Below are positions 17,450 to 27,061 of a stretch of DNA of 64,000 bases, piece by piece. Numbering within the stretch: the first letter of the stretch is position 1; every line of letters begins with the position of its first letter. The translations under genes were made by a program, and so were the position numbers. This DNA is from Gammaproteobacteria bacterium. Its GTDB lineage: Bacteria > Pseudomonadota > Gammaproteobacteria > JAABTG01. The notes beneath the pieces are model-generated. The model was not told the origin of the DNA. It saw only the letters and a list, made by a program, of their open reading frames with translations, and made no database searches. The DNA is taken from the NCBI GenBank assembly GCA_017999615.1, contig JAGNLM010000009.1:30303-94302 (forward strand), in the 5' to 3' direction.

Positions 17450-18046
17450 GTGGCGAGCAGACGACTGATTGTCGGGATCAGCGGCGCAACCGGGGTCCTC
17501 TACGGTGTGCGGCTGCTCGAGTGGCTGCGCCCCACCGGCGTGGAGACCCACCTGGTGGTGTCCCGGGCGGCGGACCTGACCCGGGCCCAGGAGACCGCCC
17601 TCGGGGCCCGGGAGCTCCGCGCCCTCGCCGACGTGTCCTACGAGGTGGACGACCTCGGCGCGGCCATCTCCAGCGGGTCCTTCCCCACCCTCGGGATGGT
17701 CGTGATCCCCTGCTCCGTGAAGAGCCTCGCCGAGATCGCCACGGGCGTCACCTCGACGCTCCTCACGCGGGCCGCCGACGTGGTGCTGAAGCAGCGCCGG
17801 CGGCTCGTGCTGGTCGTGCGCGAGACCCCGCTGCACGCCGGGCACCTGCGCAACATGCTGGCGGCGACCGAGGCGGGGGCCGTGGTGATGCCGCCGGTGC
17901 CGGCCTTCTACACCCTGCCGAAGACGGTGGACGACATCGTCGACGACACGGTAGGCCGGGTCCTCGACCTCTTTGACGTCGCCGTGGGCAGGGTCAAGCG
18001 CTGGGGCGAGGACATCGGCCACCCTGCCCGCCAGCCGGGCCCCTAG
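17450..18046 (+). CDS. ubiX: Flavin prenyltransferase UbiX
   Basis: Makes prenylated FMN, the cofactor of UbiD-type decarboxylases in ubiquinone synthesis. The 198-residue protein shows the family signatures GISGATGVLYGVRLLEWL, the FMN-binding SGSFPTLGMVVIPCS, KSLAEIATG, and RRLVLVVRETPLHAGHLRNML with the catalytic Glu-Thr-Pro. GTG 17450 is 13 nt after the sat stop. The stop overlaps that of the convergent thrC by 4 nt, leaving no room for a separate terminator. Confidence 0.95.
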   Translation: MASRRLIVGISGATGVLYGVRLLEWLRPTGVETHLVVSRAADLTRAQETALGARELRALADVSYEVDDLGAAISSGSFPTLGMVVIPCSVKSLAEIATGVTSTLLTRAADVVLKQRRRLVLVVRETPLHAGHLRNMLAATEAGAVVMPPVPAFYTLPKTVDDIVDDTVGRVLDLFDVAVGRVKRWGEDIGHPARQPGP

Positions 18047-19461
18047 GCAGGCCCCTCGGCGTGCTCCGCGATGAAGCGCTTCACGGCGGCGGTGTCCACG
18101 TCGAGAACCTCGAAGCGCCGGGGGCGCGACTCGAGGTCCGCGTAGGCGGGCGGGCGCTCGGGGGCGCGCCCGAGGGCCTCGCGGATCGTGTCCTCGAACT
18201 TGGCCGCGAGCGCGGTCTCCAGGCACACCATGGGCACGCCCGGCTCCCGGTGCTCGAGGGCGACCTTGATCCCGTCGGCGGTGTGGGTGTCCACCATGTA
18301 GCCGTGGCGCTCGTACACCGCACGGATGGTGCGCAGGCGGTCGGCGTGGGTGCTCGAGCCGGAGACGAAGCCGCTCGTGCGCACACGCTCGAAGTCCGGC
18401 GTGCCGGCGAGGTCGAAGTGGCCCTCGGCGCCGATCCGCCGCCACAGCTCGCGCACCCTCCCCGCGTCCCGCCCCACGACGTCGTAGACGTAACGCTCGA
18501 AGTTCGAGGCCCTGGAGATGTCCATCGACGGGCTCGAGGTCTGGTGCACCTCGGCGCCGCTGCGCGGGCGGTACAGGCCGGTGCGGAAGAACTCGTCCAG
18601 CACGTCGTTCTCGTTGGTGGCGAGCACCAGCCGGCGGATGGGCAGACCCATGCTGCGGGCGACGTGGCCCGCGCAGATGTTGCCGAAATTCCCGGAGGGA
18701 ACGGCGAAGGAGACCTCCTCGTCGTTCGAGCGCGTGGCCGCGAAGTAGCCCCGGAAGTAGTACACCACCTGGGCCACCAGGCGCGCCCAGTTGATGGAAT
18801 TGACCGTGCCGATCCGGTAGCGGGCCTTGAAGTCCAGGTCCGCGGAGACCTGCTTCACGATGTCCTGGCAGTCGTCGAACACCCCGCGTACCGCAAGGTT
18901 GAACACGTTGGCGTCCGCGAGCGAGTACATCTGCGCCGTCTGGAACGCGCTCATCTTGCCGTAGGGCGAGAGCATGAAGATGCGCACGCCGCGCTTGCCG
19001 CGCACCGCGTACTCCGCGGCGGAGCCCGTGTCGCCGGAGGTGGCCCCGAGGATGTTCAGGGTCTCGCCGCGCCGCCCGAGCTCGTGCTCGAACAGGTTGC
19101 CGAGCAGCTGCATCGCGACGTCCTTGAACGCGAGGGTCGGCCCGTTCGAGAGCTGCAGCAGGTGCAGCCCGGGCTCGAAGGTGCGCAGCGGCGTGATGGC
19201 CTCCGAGCCGAAGGCCCGGGCGGTGTAGGTCCGCTCGACGATCCCCCGCAGGTCCCCGGCAGGGATGTCGTCGATGAAGCGCGAGAGCACCTCGAAGGCG
19301 AGCTCCCGGTACCCGAGGCCCCGCCACGCGGCGAGCGTGGCGCGGTCCACCGGCGGGTAGCCCTCGGGGACCGTGAGGCCGCCGTCGGGCGCGAGGCCCT
19401 CCAGGAGGATGTCGCAGAACGGCAGAGGCGGCATCCCGCCCCGGGTGGATACGTAGCGCAT
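18043..19461 (-). CDS. thrC: Threonine synthase
   Basis: PLP enzyme converting O-phosphohomoserine to threonine and phosphate. The 472 residues begin [20 protein letters not shown] and contain the PLP-lysine segment [12 protein letters not shown], the [12 protein letters not shown] phosphate-cup motif and [20 protein letters not shown]. The length fits the long proteobacterial class. ATG 19461 has no ribosome site, and a TATACT hexamer ends only 7 nt upstream, so the message may be leaderless. ilvA lies upstream on the same strand (34-nt gap), so threonine made here would feed the next enzyme. Confidence 0.96.
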   Translation of the reverse strand: MRYVSTRGGMPPLPFCDILLEGLAPDGGLTVPEGYPPVDRATLAAWRGLGYRELAFEVLSRFIDDIPAGDLRGIVERTYTARAFGSEAITPLRTFEPGLHLLQLSNGPTLAFKDVAMQLLGNLFEHELGRRGETLNILGATSGDTGSAAEYAVRGKRGVRIFMLSPYGKMSAFQTAQMYSLADANVFNLAVRGVFDDCQDIVKQVSADLDFKARYRIGTVNSINWARLVAQVVYYFRGYFAATRSNDEEVSFAVPSGNFGNICAGHVARSMGLPIRRLVLATNENDVLDEFFRTGLYRPRSGAEVHQTSSPSMDISRASNFERYVYDVVGRDAGRVRELWRRIGAEGHFDLAGTPDFERVRTSGFVSGSSTHADRLRTIRAVYERHGYMVDTHTADGIKVALEHREPGVPMVCLETALAAKFEDTIREALGRAPERPPAYADLESRPRRFEVLDVDTAAVKRFIAEHAEGPA

Positions 19462-19468
19462 GAAAGCC

Positions 19469-19474
19469 AGTATA
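19469..19474 (-). promoter_or_regulatory. Candidate -10 element giving a leaderless thrC message
   Basis: TATACT reads on the minus strand from 19474 to 19469, with the thrC ATG starting at 19461. A normal start of transcription 6-8 nt after the hexamer would fall on the ATG itself. No -35 consensus is evident at the expected spacing. Confidence 0.35.
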
Positions 19475-19495
19475 TCCCGGCCGGGCGGGGACTCC

Positions 19496-21010
19496 TCAGC
19501 TGAGGAACAGCCGGTACGCCGGGTTGCCCGTCTCCTCCTCCCGGGGATAGCCGAGGTCGGCCAGGAACTTCTGGAACCGCCCCGCGTCCGCGGGCGGGAC
19601 CTGCACCCCCACGAGCACCCGCCCGTAGTCCGCGCCGAGGTTCCGGTAGTGGAAGAGGCTGATGTTCCAGCGCGAGCCCATCTGGGTCAGGAAGTGCAGC
19701 AGCGCCCCGGGGCGCTCGGGGAACTCGAAGCGGTACAGGACCTCGTCCACCACCTCGGGGGCCCGCCCGCCCACCATGTAGCGGACGTGCAGCTTCGCCA
19801 TCTCGTTGTCCGACAGGTCGAGGACCGCATAACCCTTCGCGCGCAGCTCGCCCACGAGCCGATCCTTGTCGGCCCGCCCCTCGCGCAGCTCAATCCCTGC
19901 GAAGACGTGGGCCCGGCTCGCGCTCGCGTAGCGGTAATTGAACTCCGTGATGCTGCGGTGGCCGATCGCCTCGCAGAAGCTCCGGAAGCTCCCCGGCTCC
20001 TCCGGGATGGTGACGGCGAGGAGGGCCTCGCGCTGCTCGCCGGTCTCGGCGCGCTCCGCGATGTAGCGCAGCCGGTCGAAGTTGATGTTCGCCCCGGAGT
20101 CGATGGCGACGAGGTCCGCCCCGCGCAGCCCCTCGCGCTCGACGTATTTCTTCAGGCCGGCCACGGCCAGGGCGCCGGCGGGCTCCGCGACGGAGCGCGT
20201 CTCGTCGAAGATGTCCTTGATGGCGGCGCAGATCTCGTCGCCGGTCACGAGCAGCACCTCGTCGACCGCCTCGCGGCAGACCCGGAAGGGCTCCTCCCCA
20301 ACCTGGCGCACCGCCACGCCGTCGGCGAAGATGCCCACGGACTCGAGGACGACCCGCTTCCCGGCGGCCAGCGCCCGCTCGAGGCTCGGCGCGTCGTCGG
20401 GCTCCACTCCGATCACCTTCACCTCGGGCCAGAAGGTCTTCACGTAGGCGGCGATCCCGGCGATGAGCCCGCCGCCGCCGACCGGCACGAAGATCGCGTG
20501 CAGCGGCCCGGGGTGCTGGCGCAGGATCTCCATCGCCACGGTGCCCTGGCCCGCGATGACCTCCGGGTCGTCGTAGGGGTGCACGAAGGTCATCCCCTCG
20601 CGCCAGGCGATCTGCGCCGCGTGCTCGTAGGCCTCGTCGTAGGCGCCGCCGTGGAGCACGGCCTCGCCCCCCAACCGGCGCACCGCCGCGACCTTGATGG
20701 CGGGGGTCGTCTCCGGCATCACGATGAGGGCGCGGATGCCGAGCCGGCGGGCCGACAGCGCCACGCCCTGGGCGTGGTTGCCCGCCGAGGCGGTGATCAC
20801 GCCCCGCGCCCGCCCCTCCGGCGACAGGCCCGCGATCTTGTTGTAGGCCCCCCGGATCTTGAACGAGAACACCGCCTGCAGGTCCTCGCGCTTGAGGAAG
20901 ACCGCGTTGCCGAGGCGCGCCGAGAGCAGCCGCGCCGCCTCGAGGGGCGTCTCCCGGGCCACGTCGTAGACCCGGGACTTCAGGATGCGCTCGATGTACT
21001 GGAGGGGCAT
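19496..21010 (-). CDS. ilvA: Threonine ammonia-lyase, biosynthetic
   Basis: Deaminates threonine to 2-oxobutanoate, the first committed step of isoleucine synthesis. The 504-residue protein has the catalytic domain with PLP lysine in [12 protein letters not shown], the glycine-rich phosphate loop [11 protein letters not shown], and [13 protein letters not shown]. Two C-terminal ACT-like regulatory domains follow (from about residue 325), with [14 protein letters not shown] in the second, consistent with isoleucine feedback control (E. coli IlvA 514 aa). ATG 21010 is 69 nt from the divergent rpiA start. The pairing with downstream thrC is metabolically sensible. Confidence 0.96.
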   Translation of the reverse strand: MPLQYIERILKSRVYDVARETPLEAARLLSARLGNAVFLKREDLQAVFSFKIRGAYNKIAGLSPEGRARGVITASAGNHAQGVALSARRLGIRALIVMPETTPAIKVAAVRRLGGEAVLHGGAYDEAYEHAAQIAWREGMTFVHPYDDPEVIAGQGTVAMEILRQHPGPLHAIFVPVGGGGLIAGIAAYVKTFWPEVKVIGVEPDDAPSLERALAAGKRVVLESVGIFADGVAVRQVGEEPFRVCREAVDEVLLVTGDEICAAIKDIFDETRSVAEPAGALAVAGLKKYVEREGLRGADLVAIDSGANINFDRLRYIAERAETGEQREALLAVTIPEEPGSFRSFCEAIGHRSITEFNYRYASASRAHVFAGIELREGRADKDRLVGELRAKGYAVLDLSDNEMAKLHVRYMVGGRAPEVVDEVLYRFEFPERPGALLHFLTQMGSRWNISLFHYRNLGADYGRVLVGVQVPPADAGRFQKFLADLGYPREEETGNPAYRLFLS

Positions 21011-21035
21011 TGGGGGGGGCTTCGCCGAAGGGGCC

Positions 21036-21041
21036 TATACT
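21036..21041 (+). promoter_or_regulatory. Candidate -10 element of rpiA in the ilvA-rpiA divergent gap
   Basis: TATACT, 38 nt before the rpiA ATG at 21080. A small inverted repeat CTTCGCCGAAG (21020-21030) lies immediately upstream, where a regulator could sit. A good -35 is not evident. Confidence 0.35.
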
Positions 21042-21079
21042 GCAAAGATGGCATGTCCGGCACCCACGAGGAAGCGATC

Positions 21080-21736
21080 ATGACGCAGGACGACAAGAAG
21101 AAGGCGGCGGCCCAGGCGGCCCTCGAGTATGTCGCGGACGACGCCGTGATCGGGGTCGGCACGGGGAGCACCGCGAACCATTTCATCGAGCTGCTCGCCT
21201 CCCTGCGCAGGCGCATCGAGGGCACGGTGGCGAGCTCCGATGCCACCGCGGCGCGCCTGCGCCGCCACGGCATCCCGGTCTACGACCTGAACGGCGTGGG
21301 CAGCGTCCCGGTGTACGTGGACGGCGCCGACGAGGCGGACCGCAACCTGCGGCTGGTGAAGGGCGGCGGCGGCGCGCTCACCCGGGAGAAGATCCTCGCC
21401 GCGGCGGCGGAGAAGTTCGTGTGCATCGCGGACGACTCCAAGCTCGTCGCCGTTCTCGGCAAGTTCCCCGTGCCGGTCGAGGTCATTCCCATGGCACGCA
21501 GCTACGTGGCCCGGCAGATCGTCAGGCTCGGCGGCAACCCCATCTGGCGTGACGGCTTCGTCACCGACAACGGCAACGTCGTCCTCGACGTCTACAACCT
21601 GAACCTCACCGACCCGGTGGCGGTCGAGGCCGAGTTGAACCAGATCACGGGCGTGGTCACGAACGGGGTCTTCGCGCGCCGCCCTGCGGACGTGCTGATC
21701 CTCGGCACGGACGAGGGCGTACGCACGCTCACCTGA
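21080..21736 (+). CDS. rpiA: Ribose-5-phosphate isomerase A
   Basis: Interconverts ribose 5-phosphate and ribulose 5-phosphate in the pentose phosphate and Calvin cycles. The 218 residues (E. coli 219) contain the family loops [56 protein letters not shown] with the catalytic Asp/Glu/Lys set, and [22 protein letters not shown] 21080 ([18 protein letters not shown]) follows GAGGAAGCG. It is divergent from ilvA. Confidence 0.97.
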   Translation: MTQDDKKKAAAQAALEYVADDAVIGVGTGSTANHFIELLASLRRRIEGTVASSDATAARLRRHGIPVYDLNGVGSVPVYVDGADEADRNLRLVKGGGGALTREKILAAAAEKFVCIADDSKLVAVLGKFPVPVEVIPMARSYVARQIVRLGGNPIWRDGFVTDNGNVVLDVYNLNLTDPVAVEAELNQITGVVTNGVFARRPADVLILGTDEGVRTLT

Positions 21737-22160
21737 ATCCGCCCCCGGACCCTGTGGGGGCCTGGCCCGCAGCTCCCGCGGGCCCCCGCCGCGCCCTGGG
21801 GCACCGGCGCGCCCCAGGGGCCCCGGGGCATCCCGGTCTGGGGGCCCGGTGGTGTCGGTAGGCTTTACAGTGCCGCGCTTCCTCTGGCCCGTCCGCGGTG
21901 TCCGCCCCAACGCCCGGCCCCCGGGCCGGTTTTCCCCGGGGGCCCACGGCCCCCGCGGCTCCCCGGCGCCCTGCCCGGCCACCGCCCCCTGTCGCCGGGC
22001 CTGACAGGCCGCCCCGGTCCCTGCGCCGCCCCACTCTGCAACGCACTGTGAAGGGCCTGTTTTTTGCGAACGGGCCCGCAATTTGCTCTTATCCCTGTTT
22101 GCGCTCCCCATTTGCGCGGCATCGAGGGCACACGCGACCTCCCGCAGGTCGCACCGAGCG
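21737..22160. other. Intergenic stretch with GC-rich hairpins
   Basis: 424 nt without a supportable gene. A hairpin CCCTGGGGC (21794-21802) / GCCCCAGGG (21811-21819) about 60 nt after rpiA may end that transcript, though no T-run follows. Further GC palindromes (such as CGGCCCCCGGGCCGG near 21914) follow. The 3' part is suddenly more AT-rich, with TTTTTTGCG and TTGCTCTTATCCC around 22055-22100, and probably contains the promoter of the FimX-like gene. Open frames on the minus strand here look like composition artefacts. Confidence 0.45.
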
Positions 22161-23990
22161 ATGGACCCCCGCCAGCGATTGCACGTCGTCGTCATCGACC
22201 GCTCGGACTCCGGCGCCGACGAGCTGCTCGCGGTCCTGCGCCAGGGGGGGTACGCCATCTCGGGCGCGGTGGTGGACAACCCGGCGGCGCTTGCCGAGGC
22301 GCTGCGCGAACGCCCCTGGGACCTGGTCCTCGCGACCCAGCGCGTCCCCGGCTTCGGCATCCCGCGCGCGCTGACCGTGCTGCGCACCACCCACCGGGAC
22401 CTCCCCCTGGTGGGGGTGGCACCCGCCCGCCGCCAGGGGGAGGACGTCGCCCTGCTCGCCCTGGGGGCGCGGGACGTCGTCGACCCCACGAACCGCGACC
22501 ACCTCCTCGCCGTGGTGCGCAGGGAGGTGGCCTCCCTCGAGGACCGGCGGCGCCTGCGGCGCCTGGAGCGCCTCCACGGGCTGCGCCCGGACCGGCCCGC
22601 GCAGGGTGGCCTCACCGGCGCCGAGGCGCCCCACCGGCTCCCCGGTTCGGAGGGCGGGCCCGCGGACGGGAACGGCTGGTCGAACCTCCCCGGCCCCGGG
22701 GAAGCCGGGCGCGACTACCTGACGGGCCTGCCCAACCGGGGCTACTTCCTCGAGGCCCTCACCCGCTACCTCGACCGCCCGCCGACGGAGCGCACCGGCG
22801 GCCACCTGGTCCTGGTGGAGCTCGAGAATTTCCGCTCCCTGCGGCAGTCCGGGGGCATCACGACCTGTGACGCGATCGTGGCGGAGTTGTCCGAGGTGGT
22901 GCGGCGGGAGGTCCCCCCGGGTCGCCTCTTCGCGCGCTTCGGCGACCACAGTTTCGCGATCCTCACCGTGGACGACGACGCGGGGCGGGTGGACCAGCGG
23001 GCCGAGCGCGTCCGGGCCGCGATCAAGGCGACGGTGACCGAGGTCGGGGGCCAGTTCTTCGCGACGACGGCGAGCCTCGGCATCGCCGCCGTCACCCCCG
23101 GCGTCTCCGACCTGCGGGTCGTCCTGAGCCGGGCCGACCAGGCCTGCCGGCGCGCCATCCTGGCGGGGGGCAACCAGGTCCGGCGCTTCGAGGCCAACGC
23201 CGGCGACGGGGCGGGCAGCCTGCGCCGGACCGTCGCCCCGGACGTCGTCTGGAACGCACTCGGCGACGACCGTCTGGCCCTGTGGTATCAACCCGTCATC
23301 CCGCTGCACGGCCAGCCGAGGCCCTTTTACCAGACGCAGCTGCGCATGCTGGACCGCCAGGGCAACCCCTTCCCGCTGGACCCCTTCGAGTGCATGGGCT
23401 CCGACGGCGAGCTCGCCATGAAGCTCGATTTCTGGGTGGTGGAGCGGGCGCTCGCCGAGGCCCAGGCCCAGCGCGCCGCCGGCATCGAGCCGACCATGCT
23501 GGTCCGCCTCTCGGACTCGGCGATCGAGAGCAAGGCGGTACCCCTGCACCTCAGCCGCCTGCTGCACCGCAACCAGCTGGACGGGGGCCAGTTCGTCTTC
23601 GAGGTGCGGGAGACCGCCGCGCGCCGTCAGGTCCGCTTCGCCCAGGCCTTCGTCAGCGCGCTCCAGCGCCTGGGCTGCGCCGCGGCCATCGCCGACGACG
23701 CGGGGCCGCGGACCTCGGGCCTGAGCCTCGTGCACCACGTGGACGCCCGCTACGTGCGCCTCGGCAGCGGCTTCGTCGAGGGCCTCGCCCGCAACGAGCA
23801 GCGCCGGGTCGCCCTGCGGTCCTTCCAGGACAACGCCCGCCGCCTGGAGCGGGTCACCATCGCCAGCGGCATCGAGGAGGCGAGCGGCCTGGCGGTCCTG
23901 TGGCACTGCGGCGTGGACTACGCCCAGGGCGACTACATCCAGGAGCCCCGCCCGGGGCTGGAGTACGACTTCGAGGCGAGCCTCGCCTGA
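22161..23990 (+). CDS. FimX-like protein: degenerate receiver-GGDEF-EAL
   Basis: Probably a c-di-GMP effector or scaffold that controls type IV pilus motility, not an enzyme (by analogy with Pseudomonas/Xanthomonas FimX). 609 residues. The receiver-like domain (about 7-125) lacks the phospho-acceptor: the position reads LVLATQRVPG. A disordered linker follows, then a GGDEF domain (about 185-345) with FGDHSFA in place of GGDEF, and an EAL domain (about 360-600) in which the ExLxR motif is TQLRML, DDFG(T/S)G is DDAGPR, and the late acidic motif is GIEEA. YQPVIPL and QGDYIQEP remain. ATG 22161 chosen because the 26 residues upstream do not belong to any domain; the ribosome site is weak. Confidence 0.85.
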   Translation: MDPRQRLHVVVIDRSDSGADELLAVLRQGGYAISGAVVDNPAALAEALRERPWDLVLATQRVPGFGIPRALTVLRTTHRDLPLVGVAPARRQGEDVALLALGARDVVDPTNRDHLLAVVRREVASLEDRRRLRRLERLHGLRPDRPAQGGLTGAEAPHRLPGSEGGPADGNGWSNLPGPGEAGRDYLTGLPNRGYFLEALTRYLDRPPTERTGGHLVLVELENFRSLRQSGGITTCDAIVAELSEVVRREVPPGRLFARFGDHSFAILTVDDDAGRVDQRAERVRAAIKATVTEVGGQFFATTASLGIAAVTPGVSDLRVVLSRADQACRRAILAGGNQVRRFEANAGDGAGSLRRTVAPDVVWNALGDDRLALWYQPVIPLHGQPRPFYQTQLRMLDRQGNPFPLDPFECMGSDGELAMKLDFWVVERALAEAQAQRAAGIEPTMLVRLSDSAIESKAVPLHLSRLLHRNQLDGGQFVFEVRETAARRQVRFAQAFVSALQRLGCAAAIADDAGPRTSGLSLVHHVDARYVRLGSGFVEGLARNEQRRVALRSFQDNARRLERVTIASGIEEASGLAVLWHCGVDYAQGDYIQEPRPGLEYDFEASLA

Positions 23991-24096
23991 GGCCCGGCGC
24001 GCGCCCGGGCGAAGGCAGCGCGCTCCCCGCCCCCCTCGGCCCACCCTGCCCACCCCTCCCACCCTGCCCCCACGGCCCGCACAGCGGGCTTTGCAC

Positions 24097-24102
24097 TACA
24101 AT
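24097..24102 (+). promoter_or_regulatory. Candidate -10 element of the DUF4156-like lipoprotein gene
   Basis: TACAAT, 35 nt before GTG 24138, following a long GC-rich run. There is no convincing -35 at 17 nt. Confidence 0.35.
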
Positions 24103-24137
24103 GGGGCCAGGCATTCGCACCCCGCAGGGCACCGACC

Positions 24138-24524
24138 GTGAACACACCACGCCACGCGCTTCTCCTCCCCGCATCGATCCTCGTCACGGCGCTCGCCGGA
24201 TGTTCCTGGGTGACGCTCTCCCCCGGCGGCGAGAGGGTGCGCCTGATGAAGCCCGAGGAGGTCACCGTCTGCCAGAAGCTCGGGCGCACGACGGCGACCA
24301 CGAGCACCACCGTGCTCGGCTTCATCGGCCGCAGCTACCCCACGGTCGCCGAGGAGGTGCAGCAGCTCGGCCGCAACGAGGCCGCAAAGATGGGGGGTGA
24401 CTCGATCGCGCCCGAGGGCGGCATCGAGGGCGGGCGCCAGACCTTCGGCGTCTACCGCTGCATCGGGTCGGTCGAACGTTCCGGGGGGAGCGGGTCTGCG
24501 GTGACCCGGCCGCTGCCGCAATGA
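24138..24524 (+). CDS. DUF4156-like small lipoprotein
   Basis: 128 residues with a signal peptide and lipobox LAGC (Cys about residue 22), so membrane-anchored, probably outer membrane. The mature part starts WVTLSPGGERVRLM and continues with VTVCQKLGRTTATTSTTVLGF, RNEAAKMGGDSI and GVYRC, the pattern of DUF4156/RcsF-like lipoproteins, including two further cysteines (in VCQKL and YRCIG) that could form a disulfide. GTG 24138. Its TGA overlaps the ATG of the next gene (ATGA), so the two are translationally coupled although their functions look unrelated. Molecular role unknown. Confidence 0.8.
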   Translation: MNTPRHALLLPASILVTALAGCSWVTLSPGGERVRLMKPEEVTVCQKLGRTTATTSTTVLGFIGRSYPTVAEEVQQLGRNEAAKMGGDSIAPEGGIEGGRQTFGVYRCIGSVERSGGSGSAVTRPLPQ

Positions 24525-26092
24525 CGTCCCCCGCCGGCGGACTGAACGTCCAGCGTCTGCTCGAGCCCGGCTTCTACCCCCACCCGGTGCGCGGCCTGCG
24601 CCTGGTGGAGACCCACATCTCCTGGGTCTTCCTCACCGGCGACTACGCCTACAAGGTCAAGAAACCGCTCGACCTGGGCTTCCTCGACTTCAGCACGCTC
24701 GAGAAGCGCGCCCACTGCTGCCGGGAGGAGTTGCGCCTGAACCGGCGGCTCGCGCCCTCGCTGTACCTGGACGTCGTGGCCCTCACCGGCACACCGGAGG
24801 CGCCGGTGCTCGGGGGCCCGGGCGAGCCCGTGGAATACGCCGTCAAGATGCGCCAGTTCGACGAGGCGGGGCTGCTCGACCGGCTGATCGCCGGCGGCGA
24901 GCTCCCGCCGGAGCGCATCGACCGCATCGCCCGCATCGCGGCCGACTTCCACGCCCGCGCCGAGCGGGCCCCCGCAGAGAGCGACTTCGGCACACCCGAG
25001 CGCGCCCATCACCCCGTCGCCGAGAACTTCGTCCAGACCCTGGCGCTCGTCTCGGGGCCGGACGTGGTGGTGCGCCTCGAGGGTCTGCAGGCGGCGAGCG
25101 AGGAGGCCTACCGGCGGCTCGCGCCCCGCATGGCCGCGCGGCGCCGGGACGGTTTCGTCCGCGAGTGCCACGGCGACATGCACCTCGGCAACATGGCCCT
25201 GGTGGACGGCGACGTCGCGATCTTCGACGGGATCGAGTTCAACGCGAACCTGCGCTGGATCGACGTCATGAGCGAGGTCGCGTTCCTGTGCATGGACCTG
25301 GAGCAGCGCGGCCGGCCTGACTATGCCTGGCGCTTCCTCAACGCCTACCTCGAGCGCACCGGCGACTACGCGGGTCTCTCCCTGCTGCACTACTACCAGG
25401 CCTACCGGGCCATGGTGCGCGCCAAGGTGACCGCCATCCGCCTGGCGCAACCGGGGCTGTCCGCGGGCGACCGGGCGGCCGCCGAGGCGTCCTTCCTCGG
25501 CTATCTCAGCCTCGCCGAAGGGTACACCGCTGCGGGGCGGCCCTTCCTCGCCATCACCCGGGGCCCCTCCGGCGTCGGCAAGAGCTGGCTCGCGGGAGGC
25601 CTGGCCGAGCGCCTGGGGGCGGTGCGCGTCCGGTCCGACGTGGAGCGCAAGCGGCTGGCGAACCTGGCGCCCGACGCGCCGTCGGGGTCGGGCTTCGACA
25701 CCGGGATCTACACCCGCGAGATGAGCCAGGCGACCTACGCGCGGCTGGCGGAGCTGGCGCGGGAGGTGGCGTCCGCCGGGCTGCCCGTCGTCGCCGACGC
25801 CGTGTTCCTCGAGCGTGCCCACCGGGAACCCTTCGCGGCGATCGCCGGGGAGCTGGGGATACCGTTCCTCGTCCTCGACCTGACGGCCCGGCGCGAGACC
25901 CTCCGGGCCCGCCTGACCGAACGGGAGGGGACCGGGGGGGACGCCTCCGAGGCCACCGCCGCGGTGGTGGACCGGCAGCTCGAGGCCTGGCGTCCGTTGG
26001 ACGCGGACGAGGCGGGGGTGGCCCTGCCGATCGACGCCAGCGACACGGTGGACCTGGGTGCGCTGGCGGGCGAGATCGGACGCCGGCGTTGA
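24521..26092 (+). CDS. Aminoglycoside phosphotransferase-like / P-loop kinase fusion
   Basis: 523 residues with two kinase-type modules. The N-terminal half is APH/choline-kinase-like: YKVKKPLDLGFLDFS carries the ATP-binding lysines, and CHGDMHLGN plus IFDGIEFN form the catalytic (Brenner-type) loop and metal-binding Asp. The C-terminal half (from about residue 345) is a P-loop ATPase with GPSGVGKS and a nucleotide kinase-like lid (VFLERAHREPFAAI). This fused family is widespread in proteobacteria (COG2187/COG0645); the substrate is unknown. ATG 24521 overlaps the upstream stop. The next gene starts on its stop (TTGA). Confidence 0.87.
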   Translation: MTSPAGGLNVQRLLEPGFYPHPVRGLRLVETHISWVFLTGDYAYKVKKPLDLGFLDFSTLEKRAHCCREELRLNRRLAPSLYLDVVALTGTPEAPVLGGPGEPVEYAVKMRQFDEAGLLDRLIAGGELPPERIDRIARIAADFHARAERAPAESDFGTPERAHHPVAENFVQTLALVSGPDVVVRLEGLQAASEEAYRRLAPRMAARRRDGFVRECHGDMHLGNMALVDGDVAIFDGIEFNANLRWIDVMSEVAFLCMDLEQRGRPDYAWRFLNAYLERTGDYAGLSLLHYYQAYRAMVRAKVTAIRLAQPGLSAGDRAAAEASFLGYLSLAEGYTAAGRPFLAITRGPSGVGKSWLAGGLAERLGAVRVRSDVERKRLANLAPDAPSGSGFDTGIYTREMSQATYARLAELAREVASAGLPVVADAVFLERAHREPFAAIAGELGIPFLVLDLTARRETLRARLTEREGTGGDASEATAAVVDRQLEAWRPLDADEAGVALPIDASDTVDLGALAGEIGRRR

Positions 26093-26943
26093 AGGCCTGC
26101 GGTGAGGACGCCTTGCGGGCCCGCGACCTCGGCCCTGCCGTGAGCCACGCGTCGGGCACCGAGCCCACCGTCCGCGTCGGGACCTCCGGCTGGAGCTTTC
26201 GCCACTGGCAAGGCCCCTACTACCCTGCGGACCTCCCCGCGGACGAGTGGCTCCCGCACTACGCCCGGGACTTCCACGCGGTCGAGGTCAACAGCACGTT
26301 CTACGGGCTCCCCGAGGAAGCGACCTTCGCCGCCTGGCGGGCCCGGACGCCGGAAGACTTCCTGTTCGCGCTGAAGGCCCCGCGCACCGTCACGCACCTG
26401 CACAAGCTGCGCAACTGCACCGAGCCGCTCACCGCCTTTCTCGCCCGGGCCCGCCTCCTCGGCCCGAAGCTCGGGCCTGTCCTGTTCCAGCTGCCGCCGC
26501 GCTGGCACGCGAACCCGAGCCGGCTGGCGGAGGTGCTCGCCCTCCTCCCCGCGGGCCTGCGGTCCGCCTTCGAATTCCGTGACCCGAGCTGGCACCAGGA
26601 GGAGGTCTACGCCGTGCTGCGCGCACACAACGCCGCCTTCTGCGTCTTCGACGCCGGCGGGGTCACCACGCCGCTGGTCACGACCGCCGACTTCGTCTAC
26701 GTACGCCTGCACGGGCCGGGAGCCTCACCCTACGCCGGCAGCTACGGCGAGGCGCAACTGCGGGACTGGGCTGCCAAGGCCCGCCAATGGGCGGGAAGAG
26801 GCCAGAAGGACGTCTTCCTGTTCTTCGACAACGACCAGGCGGGGTATGCCGTGCGCAACGCCGCCGGCATGCGCAAGTATCTGGAGGAGGACCTGCGCTC
26901 CGCGCCGCCCGCGGCCTTCGCCGGCGCCGCCGAGGGCGGTTAG
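26089..26943 (+). CDS. DUF72 (YecE-like) protein
   Basis: TIM-barrel-like protein of unknown biochemical role, 284 residues. It shows the family landmarks VRVGTSGWSFRHWQGPYYP, DFHAVEVNSTFYGLP, FLFALKAPRTVTHLHKL, GPVLFQLPPRW, AFEFRDPSWHQEEVY, TTADFVYVRLHGPG and the late DVFLFFDNDQAGYAVRNA. TTG 26089 overlaps the upstream stop codon; GTG 26140 (VSHASGTEPTVRVG) begins nearer the conserved domain and is equally possible. It is the third gene of a coupled run from the lipoprotein onwards. Confidence 0.88.
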   Translation: MKACGEDALRARDLGPAVSHASGTEPTVRVGTSGWSFRHWQGPYYPADLPADEWLPHYARDFHAVEVNSTFYGLPEEATFAAWRARTPEDFLFALKAPRTVTHLHKLRNCTEPLTAFLARARLLGPKLGPVLFQLPPRWHANPSRLAEVLALLPAGLRSAFEFRDPSWHQEEVYAVLRAHNAAFCVFDAGGVTTPLVTTADFVYVRLHGPGASPYAGSYGEAQLRDWAAKARQWAGRGQKDVFLFFDNDQAGYAVRNAAGMRKYLEEDLRSAPPAAFAGAAEGG

Positions 26944-26980
26944 GCAGGCGCGGTCTCCGGTCATCGTGGACGGCTGACAG

Positions 26981-27020
26981 GCCGATGGGCCGATGGGCCG
27001 ATGGGCCGATGGGCCGATGG
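26981..27020 (+). repeat. Octanucleotide repeat, five copies of GCCGATGG
   Basis: Five perfect tandem copies of an 8-bp unit, 42 nt before the ATG of the radical SAM gene. Every copy contains an ATG (26985, 26993, 27001, 27009, 27017), and since 8 is not a multiple of 3 these start codons fall in all three frames; those at 26993 and 27017 are in frame with the gene. Confidence 0.95.
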
Positions 27021-27061
27021 AGCGCGTAACCCGAGCAGAGACAGGGCAGGACCACACCACT

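Noticed and set aside
21737..22160. Small genes on the minus strand upstream of the FimX-like gene
   Set aside because: The frames are Gly/Arg/Pro-rich, lack ribosome sites and overlap GC palindromes.
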